Assembly: GCA_011800155.1 (NCBI GenBank) | Contig: JAALGH010000011.1 | Span: forward strand, 1,736,001 to 1,800,000 | DNA length: 64,000 nucleotides | Direction of reading: 5' to 3' | Source: Flammulina velutipes | Lineage: Eukaryota; Basidiomycota; Agaricomycetes; Agaricales; Physalacriaceae | Shown here: piece after piece, positions 53,744 to 62,560 of the stretch | Position numbering within the stretch: position 1 is the stretch's first letter | Layout of the letters: each line of letters starts with the position of its first letter | The notes under the pieces: generated by a model | Told to the model about the DNA's origin: nothing | Databases searched by the model: none | The model's input: only the letters and a program-made list of their open reading frames with translations | Translations under genes and position numbers: made by a program

Positions 53744-54963
53744 TATTCGCATTTTTACACACTGGGGACACCTCTGGGGTGTTAATACATCATCTATAAT
53801 GATAATAGAACACATTGGAACGACCCAGAGGTCAGGGAAAGTTGATGGTATATGTGCTTTGGTGGGGGACATTATTTGGGGTATATCCAAGGTTTTGACC
53901 GCATTTTTCACACTCCAGACTTCATCTAACTCATGATTAGAGCATTATATACATATATCTTCGAATATAAGGTGTCCCCAGGTCATGGCAAGTTGATAGT
54001 GTGGCCCAAAGCTATGTGGTCCGGGTTTTTGGCATTTTGATCATATCCAAGGGTTCTGTTGACCTGAGGACCTAACTGAGTGACATATACAATGCCCCAA
54101 AGGTGTCTGGACGACCTACAAGTGGTTTCAGGTCACCCCCAAACGAGGGCAAAGTGCTGCTCCCTTTTTGGTACTTTTTGATGGATTTTCAATAATGTTT
54201 GGCTTGTTTCTCAGCCAAATCTTCGTGTTTTTACATGGTTCTTTGTGCTGCACACATCCATTTTTCAATAGGAAGACATCTAAAACAACCCCAGGTTGAT
54301 CCGAGGTATGTGCTCCTCGATTAAAAATGCGCCACACATCGTTTTATTGTTGGTTTCAGTAGCTGCCACACCCCCATTCATGTTTCTGATAGTTAGAAAG
54401 AATTTTATTTTTCAACCTACAATCATCCCTCCCATACCCTCCTCATACCCTGGCAATAGCCCAGTATATATCCTGGTGCCACAATTGTCCCCTGCTCCCA
54501 ATCCCCCTGCCCCCATCCCTCATCCCCCCCCATCAATCCCATCAGTTCCCATCAATCCCTAGGTCCGGATTTTCCTGTGGCCACATTTCCCCTGCCCCCA
54601 TCCCCCATCCCCTGCTCCCATCAAACCCTAGGTCCGGATTTTCCTGGTGCCACAATTCCTATCCCCATCCCCCATCCCCCTGGTCAATCAATGACATCAG
54701 TACCCATCAATCCCTAGGTCCGGATTTATGTGTGGCCACATTTCCCCATCCCCTGCTCCCCCTCCCCCTGCCCATCAATCCCTACATGCTCCCATCAATC
54801 CCTATCCATATTTGGGACCCATCCCGCCCCATTCCAGCCCGCCCCCTGCCCGCCAGCCAGCCATATTAGCCTGCCAAAATGGCCTACTTAACAAGAGCTG
54901 GCAACTAGTTATTTGGCCCCATCAGTAGGGCTGGATAACTAGTTAGGTCTATGTCATAGGGTG
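53744..54963 (-). repeat. Right terminal inverted repeat arm
   Basis: This is the mirror copy of the left arm, differing by only a few bases visible by eye (for example CATCAACATCTCC versus the complement of GGAAAGTTGATG near the centre). Confidence 0.85.
54540..54800 (+). repeat. Subterminal tandem repeats inside the nested element
   Basis: ATCAATCCCTAGGTCCGGAT or a close variant occurs three times at roughly 70-110 bp spacing, each followed by GTGGCCACATTT or GGTGCCACAATT and a CCCCATCCCC-rich tract. The mirror set lies in the left arm around 52330-52620. Such arrays are often transposase-binding sites, but that is inference. Confidence 0.65.
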
Positions 54964-57900
54964 GGCTTGGCGTCTTTCGCAAGGCTCGTGCTATCGTTGC
55001 GGAAGGTCTGTGTCAACTCGATTTGGGCACTCTCGGCTGCTTGGTAGGCTGTACCAAGAGCCGTCGACGAAGGAATGAATTGTGCAATGGTTGGAAGGAG
55101 CTCACTCAAAGGTACGTCTACTGTATTGTGCCCTTTGACGAAGCTGACGATATCCTTCTCCTTCTCCTTCTGGCCTGTTCGTTCCCTTGCCCAGCCATCC
55201 TCTTCCGTCTTCGCCTTCTGTCCGTCTGGCGCGAGCTCGTGCCCTGGTTTGACGCTTACATCGGACTTATCCTTCGATTCGGGTTGTGCGCCACACTTGG
55301 TCCACCCTTCGCTCGGCGCTTCAAGTCGTTGGACTTGAATATCCACGTTCACGTCGCTCGGTTCTTGCCGTGTCGATTTCGGTGCGTTTAACACATCAAT
55401 TTCTAATTTGATAGTGCTAATTCCGTGCGTGCAGGCTTTCCAGACTCGGAGCCTTTCATCGCCTCCTGGTTCCATCCATCCATTTCCGGTTTCTTTGGTG
55501 CGTCTAGTGTCGTTTCCTTCGTTCGTTTTAATTTGGCTAAATCCGTGACTGTCAGCTCTCAAGGCTCGGAGTTTTTCGTCGTCTCCTGGGCCTATCCAAT
55601 CGTTTCCGGTGTCCTTGGTTCGTCTGGCGCCCATTCCTGGTGAGGCGCCGTCTTCTGGAACGTTCGAGACTGCCTGGCAGTACGTGCCAGGAGTCTGTGT
55701 TGGTCGTGTGTCGCTGTCTTGATGCCGAATCGGTGCGTATGGCCTTACTTGATGTTGACTTCTGTCCTTACCCTCACCTTCCAGCCTCTCGCTAGTCTGC
55801 ACGTCTCGCCATGTCTGCTCGCTGTCTCCTTTGCTGTCGGCTGGTCGCCAGGTCATTCCTTTGAGCGCGGGGCCATCTGGGGAGGGTTCGTTCATGACTG
55901 CCTGGCAGATCGTGCCAGGAGCCTGATTTGCTGGAAGCGCGTCGTCTGAGTTCCAACTTGGTGTGTCTGTTTGCTGTTGTCCGTACTCGTCGTTTGTCTC
56001 ATATTCTTCGCTAGATCTAGTCCCTTCTTGTTTGCACCACCATGTTCGCGCGCTGGCCTTATATTTGCTATCCTGCTCGCCGTTTTCGTCATCTTTGTTG
56101 ACTCCGACTTTGAGTCGCTGGTCGGACACCTTGAGGGCCAAGCTGCCTAGCGATGGTTCGTTTGCGTCCGCCTGGCAGGACGTGCCAGGGGTCTGACTTG
56201 CTGGGAGCGCCCTGTCCGAGTTCAAATCTGGTGCGTCTTCATTCCGTCGTTCGTGATCATCGCTCATGTTTTCTTTTTCAGGTCTCGCTTGCCAATGTAG
56301 CTTTGTGTCATCGCTACGGCTTGCGCCACTGTCCATTGCCTGCTGTTTTGGTTCCTTGGTTGGCGCGTCATTGGGCTTCGGTCCTTCCTTGCCTGCCGCC
56401 GTGCTGGAAGTCTGCTTTGCTGGAGACGCGTTGTCGTTGGACTGCATACTTGGTACGTCCATTTTTCGCCGTTCGCGTCTGCTACTTATATCTTCTTTGT
56501 CGGGTCTCGTTTGCGTTCTCACGTGGTTTATTTGCTGTGCGTCGTCTTTGCCCCTTCCACGATAGATCGTCGTTGGGCCTTCGTCCGTTGGACACCGGTT
56601 CTTTGCTCGGGGTGCCAAGTCATTTGGCGATGACTCGTTTGTGACTGCCTGGCAGGACGTGCCAGGAGTCCATTGTGTGGTATGATTTTGACTTGCACTA
56701 GGTCTGTTTGTTGCTCGTCCTGCTTCGTTGTTGCTGACACTTTCTTCTTGAAGGCTTGGAAGGTCCTTGTTGTAGTGTAAGATTTGTGCACTGTTGTTAC
56801 TGTTTTCGTCGCGGTCTTTCAAATATATATTGGTGTTTGTCTGCCAGTCTGTTTCTGTATTTCCTTTGATACCGGTCCTTTTGCGCAATTGGCTGGTCCT
56901 TCCGCGATGCAGTGGAATCCAGACAGCGCTGAGTGTCTCTTTCGAATTTGAATTGCCGTCTGCTGTCGATTCAGAGACTCGAAATGATTGGAAGGGATTG
57001 GTGGGGATCTGCTGTGTTCCGATTTGAACATATTTCGATATAGGAGGTTCTTTGACTTTGTCGATTTCTTGTTCGTCGGTGCTGAGGTCTTGTGGTATGG
57101 TGTCCATTGTGTGATCCATAGTGACTTCCATGTCTAATCTCTTCTGTATGTATTCTTGTTGTGACTGTCTTGGAACTTGTATTTCCTGCGAACAGGGGTT
57201 TGAAAAATTAGAGTCAAGTGCTTGAGACTCTGAAGTCACTATATATAAGGTCTCTGGTAGACTCTGAGTCTGCCTAGGCTCATATGAAGTGCTAATTCCA
57301 TTAGTTATGTCTCCCAACGGGGTCGGAGAGTACGGAGGGCTTTGGTCCTCTTCGGGAATTAATCGGAAGCTAATTCCATCCATCTCATGGTCTCCTTGGT
57401 GTTCTGATGGTCCTGTTGCACTTTCCGCATTAGTTACTGGTACCTCTTCGGCGGTGTTTGCGCTATTTCCGGGCCAATTGTTTGGTGGCCATTCATTTGC
57501 AGCCCAGTCATCGTTTGGCCAACTACTTGTCTGCCAACCAGTTTCTCCCCAGTCTGCTTGAGGCCAGTCTGAGGTCCATGGTTCTGGAGAGGGTGGAGGG
57601 TCAGGTGCTTGATTTGAAGAGGTTTCCGTGGAATCCCCTTCGGCATCAATAGATACTTCTTGAACTATCCGAATAGATATGGGTCTGTGCCTGCCTGTCC
57701 TCATTCGTTGTTCCTGGTGACTAGTTCTGGCGTGTCGATTAGAATGTCCTTGTGAGGTTTGATGACTATGGGAACTTGATTGGTGAAATTCATCCGCTAT
57801 ATCTCGAAGCACTGATTCATTGGATTCATGCTGTCTTCGTGTCCTTGAATTCTGACTCATTCGACTTCGCTGAGACCCTGCTCTAGAGTTTCTTTCCCCT

Positions 57901-60900
57901 TGGTCGTTTACGTCAGTAATAGAAAGGACACTGCTGGCTTCGGGCTCAAAATGACTTGCCCTTTCTGAATGTCGAGTCTTCTGTATTAATGCCTTGGACT
58001 CAGAGGTTATGTCAGAATCTGATTCCTCAGATTCTGAGTCTGCTATAGGTATTAATGGAGGACAGTCACTGCTACTATCAGATTGGAAGGGATCTAGATA
58101 ATCTTCGAGCTCATCGGAACTCCAAAGGGGATTAATTCCTGCACTTCCTCTTCGGTTTATCAGATGTAAATAATTCTCTAGAGCTACCAGATTCTTTCTT
58201 TTCTGTCGGTTTCGCCTTATCCGAGCCTTTATCATTGAGGCTGTTTCTGATTCGCTGGAGTCTATTGTCTCGTTTAATTCTGGGACTATCTCAAGACTAG
58301 AGACTATGTATCCTCTATTAGAATACTTCTCATAGGGAATAGTATTAGACTGGTCTCCAGATTCTACCGATAGCTTTGCCAGACTCTTTAGCATAGCTTG
58401 TTTAGGCGTATTTTCCTCTTCGGATTCTGTCTCGGAGCTTTCCTCGTATCGTTGAGTCGTGTGCTTTTGTGATGCAATTCCCAGCCTCCATGGTTGTTCA
58501 ATGAACTCACGCATGACACATAGCTCCATTGTCTTATCGGGTTGCTGGATATCTCGAAAGACTAAGTAAGTCCCCTTGTCTCTTTCATCAATTCCAACAA
58601 AATTGTCCCGTTGCCAGGGTCGGCCTAGAAGTAAGTCAAATGGTAAATCATCCGAACCTAGATAGATGTTAGCGTAAGTCTGGATGCTTCCTTTTTCTAG
58701 TAAGACTTTGGGAACTCTGCCTTGCAGTATTCCCTCATTTCCGCTGGCATCCTTGACTTTGATAGTAGTTCCTATTTCTTCTGCATAATGGTCAGCTAGG
58801 TACTTTTCAAATATACTTCGTTTCATGATGTTTAGCTGTGATCCACAGTCGACTACTGCTTCAATAGTATGTTTGGCGCATGTCATGTTTACTCGGATAA
58901 GTAGGGCTTTGTTACGTGTTAAAAGATTTACCATAGCAGGAACTACTTCCTCACTGTCGTCTTGAGGCATATTCTTTCGTTTTAGCATTCCACCAAGTCT
59001 GCTTGACAGCGTCTCGGAACAAGCTATAAGCTCTTTTACCGTTACCTTGGGGACCTCGGTCTCTAGTAGCTTGTCCATCAATGCATCTTTCGGTACTTGC
59101 CGTTGAATTTCGGACTGACGTATCTTAGGCTTGGTACTTAGCACTGAGTCTTTAGGTGGGTTTCGAGTGATTCGAGGCTTAATTATTGGCTGTTCGTCTT
59201 CCATTTCCACATCGCTTACCTCTTGGGGATTGTACCGAGGTTTCGGATCATATATTCTTTGTGAGACATTATCATTCTCGCTGTCTGACCCTCGCTCTGG
59301 TGTCGGCGACCTCTGATGTTGTGATTCCTTGGCTTTTTCTTGCCGAGCATTGAATCTCTGTGCTCGTGATGATGGCATAGTTGAGTTAGCTTGTGTATTC
59401 TTGGAGCTAGATCCCCCCATAGGGTTCCTAGTTCCTTCTGTAGCTTCTTTTCTCTGTTGTCTTGTATTTCGAGTAGTTCGGGTGACCTGGTATATTTCTC
59501 CGTCATCTTCTACACTATAAACCTGCGGTGGCTCATCGACCTCGGTTTCGTATGGAATACCCACAAAGTTTGCTTGTACGGCTGGTCCGACAGTGTACCT
59601 TTGAATTGCTTGGACTAGAGTCTCATTATTTTGCCGGTAAATTGGTGTTCCGTTATTCAGTTGCAACCGATTACTAACTGGATCCTGCTTTACTAATCCT
59701 TTCATGACATATATTTGTACGTCAGGGCAGTTACGTACAGTATGTCCATCCTTGCCACAACCAAAACATTGTCCTCGATTGTCCTGCATGTTTGCACCTT
59801 GACGAAGAGGAATAGAGTTAGGCATAGTAGCTGGTGACAAAGGCATGCCTATATTATTAATACGCATGGGTCTCGAAAAATTAGGGCTAGGCCGGAAGTT
59901 AGTTGGAATTGGATTGACTGTTGTAGAGGCTTGCACACACTTTTCTATGTCTGAATCAAGTTTTAGTGCCTTGTAGTACAGCCTGGCGTACTTTGGTTCA
60001 GTCAAGGAAAGTTGTCCCATTTTCTCAATAAGTCCTTCTACTTCGTCTTGCTTGGCCTTGTTAGTCTTTGAAGCAGCTTTGTTATTAGCTAAAGTATTCT
60101 TAGGCAGTTGCTCAAGTGCCTTGTCTAGACTGGCTGTCTTTGACTTTTGCTTCTTACTTAAGAGTTTCTTGCTAGATTTCTTCTTGCTTCTGGATTTCTT
60201 AGAATGCTTGTGCACCTTATAGTCTGATTCAGAGTCAGAGTCAGTGTCTGAATCAGAGTCAGAGTCTGAAGTTTGTCCGCTATCACTTTCACTAGTATCT
60301 TCCTCGGTATCGCTGTCAGTTCCGTCTTCTGACTCTACCAGGTTGGAGTCAAATCGATTGCGGGTGAATAGTATGCGTACTATTCCTTCAATTTCCTCCA
60401 TTGGGATGGCCCTTGTCAAATCGATAGTGGGATTTCGGGCAGTAATAGTAGCTTCAATCTTGTTCCGAAGGGTCTTGTGAATTCCATGCCAGAAATATGT
60501 AGCTTGTTCTTGCTCGCTGATTCTGCCTTGCTGTTCTAGCCATCCACCAATAGTCGTAAACTCTCGACGGAACTTTTTCCATCGTTGTAGGCTTGAAATT
60601 GGGTGTTTACGCCACTTCAAAACAAGTTTACGCATATGGCCAATATTATGCCGGGTCTCTTTTAGGTCAGCATCATAGTAGTCTAGGAGACTAGCTTTTA
60701 GTGCTGCCCAATCATGTGTTCTGTAACTAGTTAAAGATTCAATTAGCTGAGTAACAATATCCGAACAGTAGTCCGTCAAACGAAGACATTTATCAGGATC
60801 TGTAAGATGGTATGCATTGCACATACGATCATATTTCTCCAAGAAGTCCTTTACCTTCTTGAAGTTTCCAGTAAACTTCTTTGGTGCAGTCTTACTTCCC

Positions 60901-61175
60901 AAAGTGGGAAGCATATCGGGTGTGCGGTTTCCGTAGTTCATATTATAAGTAGTTATAAGATTCGGGTTTGGGAATGTGTCACTAAAAGTCAAATTAGGTG
61001 AGTTAGTATTTGCAGTCGTTGTATCTGGTTCAGGTGAGCTGTTAGAGTCTGATGTTTCGAGATCAGAGGTCAAGATGGTTCGAGGTCGGAAGGTGGTGTT
61101 TGGTATTTCGTATGAATTGTCGGAAGAAATGTTTGTCTGTTCTTGATCTTGATGTCCCAATGTAGACATCAACAC
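54954..61175 (-). CDS. gag: Gag-protease with very long C-terminal extension, 2073 aa, truncated by the nested element
   Basis: The start MLMSTLGHQDQEQTNISSDN at 61175 lies 85 bp inside the 5' LTR. A capsid-like region (residues about 90-280: KKFTGNFKKVKDFLEKYD, WKKFRREFTTIGGWLEQQG, YFWHGIHKTLRNKI) is followed by a Ser/Asp/Lys tract, a CCHC zinc knuckle (CFGCGKDGHTVRNC, about 468-481) and a retropepsin-like protease (VVDCGSQLNIMKRSIF near 773, with LLGRPWQRDNFVG after it). Beyond about residue 900 come acidic Ser-rich sequence, a Trp-rich array (about 1195-1235) and repeated PGTxCQA motifs (about 1500-2040). The stop codon lies inside the nested element, so this end is artificial; the original frame continued into 52155-48249. 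The active-site triad DCG is an unusual variant of DTG/DSG. Confidence 0.85.
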   Translation of the reverse strand: MLMSTLGHQDQEQTNISSDNSYEIPNTTFRPRTILTSDLETSDSNSSPEPDTTTANTNSPNLTFSDTFPNPNLITTYNMNYGNRTPDMLPTLGSKTAPKKFTGNFKKVKDFLEKYDRMCNAYHLTDPDKCLRLTDYCSDIVTQLIESLTSYRTHDWAALKASLLDYYDADLKETRHNIGHMRKLVLKWRKHPISSLQRWKKFRREFTTIGGWLEQQGRISEQEQATYFWHGIHKTLRNKIEATITARNPTIDLTRAIPMEEIEGIVRILFTRNRFDSNLVESEDGTDSDTEEDTSESDSGQTSDSDSDSDTDSDSESDYKVHKHSKKSRSKKKSSKKLLSKKQKSKTASLDKALEQLPKNTLANNKAASKTNKAKQDEVEGLIEKMGQLSLTEPKYARLYYKALKLDSDIEKCVQASTTVNPIPTNFRPSPNFSRPMRINNIGMPLSPATMPNSIPLRQGANMQDNRGQCFGCGKDGHTVRNCPDVQIYVMKGLVKQDPVSNRLQLNNGTPIYRQNNETLVQAIQRYTVGPAVQANFVGIPYETEVDEPPQVYSVEDDGEIYQVTRTTRNTRQQRKEATEGTRNPMGGSSSKNTQANSTMPSSRAQRFNARQEKAKESQHQRSPTPERGSDSENDNVSQRIYDPKPRYNPQEVSDVEMEDEQPIIKPRITRNPPKDSVLSTKPKIRQSEIQRQVPKDALMDKLLETEVPKVTVKELIACSETLSSRLGGMLKRKNMPQDDSEEVVPAMVNLLTRNKALLIRVNMTCAKHTIEAVVDCGSQLNIMKRSIFEKYLADHYAEEIGTTIKVKDASGNEGILQGRVPKVLLEKGSIQTYANIYLGSDDLPFDLLLGRPWQRDNFVGIDERDKGTYLVFRDIQQPDKTMELCVMREFIEQPWRLGIASQKHTTQRYEESSETESEEENTPKQAMLKSLAKLSVESGDQSNTIPYEKYSNRGYIVSSLEIVPELNETIDSSESETASMIKARIRRNRQKRKNLVALENYLHLINRRGSAGINPLWSSDELEDYLDPFQSDSSSDCPPLIPIADSESEESDSDITSESKALIQKTRHSERASHFEPEASSVLSITDVNDQGERNSRAGSQRSRMSQNSRTRRQHESNESVLRDIADEFHQSSSHSHQTSQGHSNRHARTSHQEQRMRTGRHRPISIRIVQEVSIDAEGDSTETSSNQAPDPPPSPEPWTSDWPQADWGETGWQTSSWPNDDWAANEWPPNNWPGNSANTAEEVPVTNAESATGPSEHQGDHEMDGISFRLIPEEDQSPPYSPTPLGDITNGISTSYEPRQTQSLPETLYIVTSESQALDSNFSNPCSQEIQVPRQSQQEYIQKRLDMEVTMDHTMDTIPQDLSTDEQEIDKVKEPPISKYVQIGTQQIPTNPFQSFRVSESTADGNSNSKETLSAVWIPLHRGRTSQLRKRTGIKGNTETDWQTNTNIYLKDRDENSNNSAQILHYNKDLPSLQEESVSNNEAGRATNRPSASQNHTTQWTPGTSCQAVTNESSPNDLAPRAKNRCPTDEGPTTIYRGRGKDDAQQINHVRTQTRPDKEDISSRRERRKMDVPSMQSNDNASPAKQTSSTAAGKEGPKPNDAPTKEPKQQAMDSGASRSDDTKLHWQARPEKENMSDDHERRNEDAPDLNSDRALPASQTPGTSCQADANEPSLGSLALKVSDQRLKVGVNKDDENGEQDSKYKASARTWWCKQEGTRSSEEYETNDEYGQQQTDTPSWNSDDALPANQAPGTICQAVMNEPSPDGPALKGMTWRPADSKGDSEQTWRDVQTSERLEGEGKDRSQHQVRPYAPIRHQDSDTRPTQTPGTYCQAVSNVPEDGASPGMGARRTKDTGNDWIGPGDDEKLRALRADSHGFSQIKTNEGNDTRRTKETGNGWMEPGGDERLRVWKACTHGISTIKLEIDVLNAPKSTRQEPSDVNVDIQVQRLEAPSEGWTKCGAQPESKDKSDVSVKPGHELAPDGQKAKTEEDGWARERTGQKEKEKDIVSFVKGHNTVDVPLSELLPTIAQFIPSSTALGTAYQAAESAQIELTQTFRNDSTSLAKDAKPTL
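54964..54970. repeat. 7-bp target duplication of the nested element, right copy
   Basis: GGCTTGG directly follows the right arm and matches 52156-52162. Confidence 0.85.
55040..56666 (-). repeat. Five 19-nt perfect hairpins within the gag extension
   Basis: Hairpins lie at 55040-55058, 55673-55691, 55901-55919, 56171-56189 and 56648-56666, each with a 7-bp stem and 5-nt loop. Four have the stem CCTGGCA/TGCCAGG. The one at 55040 has CTTGGTA/TACCAAG, with two compensatory changes. They coincide with the encoded PGTxCQA motif (LGTAYQA in the last). Confidence 0.8.
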
Positions 61176-61236
61176 TGATGGTGGTAGGTGGCTGTGTCGG
61201 TAGCTGTTAGTCCAATGGTCAATGTCGGTATTTTAT

Positions 61237-61255
61237 CCCCTCGCGGTGGGCTCCA
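61237..61255 (-). promoter_or_regulatory. Putative primer binding site
   Basis: Four nucleotides inside the 5' LTR the minus strand reads TGGAGCCCACCGCGAGGGG. It starts with TGG, as expected for pairing with the CCA end of a tRNA. The tRNA species was not identified. Confidence 0.55.
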
Positions 61256-61259
61256 AATT

Positions 61260-62148
61260 TGTCACACTAGAAAATTTAAAATATAAATTTATCCAGTACA
61301 GGTTTCACCGGAACCTAATATATGGAACAGGTTATTCTGTTTGTTCAGTTAAAATACCTTTTATGAAATTGAACTACTTTCGTAGTCGATAGAAGTCGAT
61401 TTGGTCAAAACTTAGTCTCTTAGTAGTCGTGAAATGTGTCGTAGTCTGATGTCGAGCTCCTTACAATGCAAGTTCAAGTCTGTTACTTGAAGTAGAAGTT
61501 AGTACGGTAGTCGTTTCGGTCTGTCGGAGGTGTCTCGTAGTCGCGTGATTGAGATGATAGCAGTCTTTCACCAAGATTTCGTATCTTTCTCTCAATTAAA
61601 CTTAATTCCTTCGCTTATAGGCTCTGACCTATTTATAGAAGATGTCTGATTGGTTACGTTGTAATCTTGGAGTCACTCAGCTCTCGCTATTGTAAAGAGG
61701 TAAAAGGGTGATCATCATTAGGAGTGAAATTGGGCTCCTTATATACTAGTTTACAGGGTATTTCTAAATATAGAATGGTCTGGTCGGGAGCTGTCGCCAG
61801 CTGAGTAAGCTATTGTATTAGTAATATACTACTTTATCTGAGCTGTCCAAATATAGTCGGTAAAGGTATCGTAGCTACTTCAGTCTTTCGTCTGTGCTTC
61901 AACGTCTGAGATCGTCAAATATGATCCGTAAAGGTCATCTACTGTCGTCTGCTGATTAAGCGATGAGTAATCGTCTGATTAGTAATCCGATTACCTGTAT
62001 TGCTTATAAATAATGTTCTAGGCTGTCTGGCTGACTAATGCAATTGCTAAGCTCGCTAAGCATGATTACATCGTCGGGTGTATAGCATTTCTTAAAGTTA
62101 TTTTCAATTTTACTTGAATCACACCTGATAAACTTTTCGGGTGTGACA
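61260..62148 (-). repeat. 5' LTR (889 bp)
   Basis: This is the upstream LTR in element orientation and the presumed promoter for the gag-pol transcript. It has a TATA-like box on the minus strand at 61628-61639 (TCTATAAATAGG). It is bounded on the right by GTGTGACA and the GCGT duplication. Confidence 0.95.
61628..61639 (-). promoter_or_regulatory. TATA-like box of the 5' LTR
   Basis: TCTATAAATAGG on the minus strand lies about 370 nt from the inner LTR end. It is the best TATA match in the LTR. The role is inferred from the motif only. Confidence 0.5.
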
Positions 62149-62152
62149 GCGT
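62149..62152. repeat. Target site duplication GCGT, right copy
   Basis: GCGT follows the GTGTGACA end of the right LTR and matches 42494-42497. Confidence 0.9.
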
Positions 62153-62560
62153 CTGGATTCCTTTGTGTACGATTGGGAGAAGGAGATGAGAAAACGCGAG
62201 GAAGACCATATATCACCCTCCGAACGATGTATGGTCGTTCTCAGCTTAATCCCCTCCTTCGACAGCAGCCCGACCATGGATTACGGGGAGTTCAAATCAC
62301 ATGGGTTTGCTGGCCATAGCGCTATTGAACGTCGTATTGCACTCTGCGGGTTGGTCGCCATCATGCGAGGGTGGTGTGGAGACGGTGCATTGCCTGCTGG
62401 TATCGATGACCAAGCAAGGGTGTTAACACAATTGTCCACTGCCTTCCCCGACGAAATTGAGACGTTCGGTAAATCTGTTGGTCGGCACTATATACGTACA
62501 TTCTACAAAGTCTTCGCCCGCCCTCCTACTCTTCCTCGTCGTCTGGCACCTCAATATTAG
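62149..62560 (+). pseudogene. 3' part of the split gene
   Basis: After the second copy of the GCGT target duplication the reading frame continues as LDSFVYDWEKEMRKREEDHI, then FDSSPTMDYGEFKSHGFAG and a stop at 62560. The 136 codons join exon 2 of the upstream part in phase when the LTR element and one GCGT are removed. Without the upstream part it has no start or promoter. Confidence 0.75.

Larger units (their letters stand above)
52163..54963. mobile_element. Nested element with 1.2-kb terminal inverted repeats, 2801 bp
   Basis: The ends are CACCCTATGACATAG and its reverse complement. The left arm is about 52163-53384 and the right arm about 53744-54963, nearly identical; the centre (53385-53743, about 359 bp) is unique. 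GGCTTGG flanks both sides (52156-52162 and 54964-54970) as a 7-bp target duplication. No transposase is encoded; small frames in the arms are mirror images of each other. It is therefore a non-autonomous, foldback-like DNA element of unassigned superfamily. It splits the giant gag frame, which ends 10 bp inside the right arm. Confidence 0.88.
42498..62148 (-). mobile_element. Giant Ty3/Gypsy LTR retrotransposon, 19,651 bp, with a nested insertion
   Basis: Both ends carry the same 889-bp LTR starting TGTCACAC and ending GTGTGACA, and both flanks carry GCGT. The coding strand is minus: 5' LTR at the right, then gag-protease-extension, pol, a spliced extra gene, and the 3' LTR at the left. The RNase H and integrase order (RT-RNaseH-IN) is that of Ty3/Gypsy. 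Without the nested 2.8-kb element the length would be 16,843 bp, which is large for a fungal Gypsy element. The apparently identical LTRs point to recent insertion. Confidence 0.93.

Noticed and set aside
52257..54928. Proline-rich proteins in the nested element
   Set aside because: They are mirror images in the two arms, arise from CCCCAT repeats and have no transposase motif.
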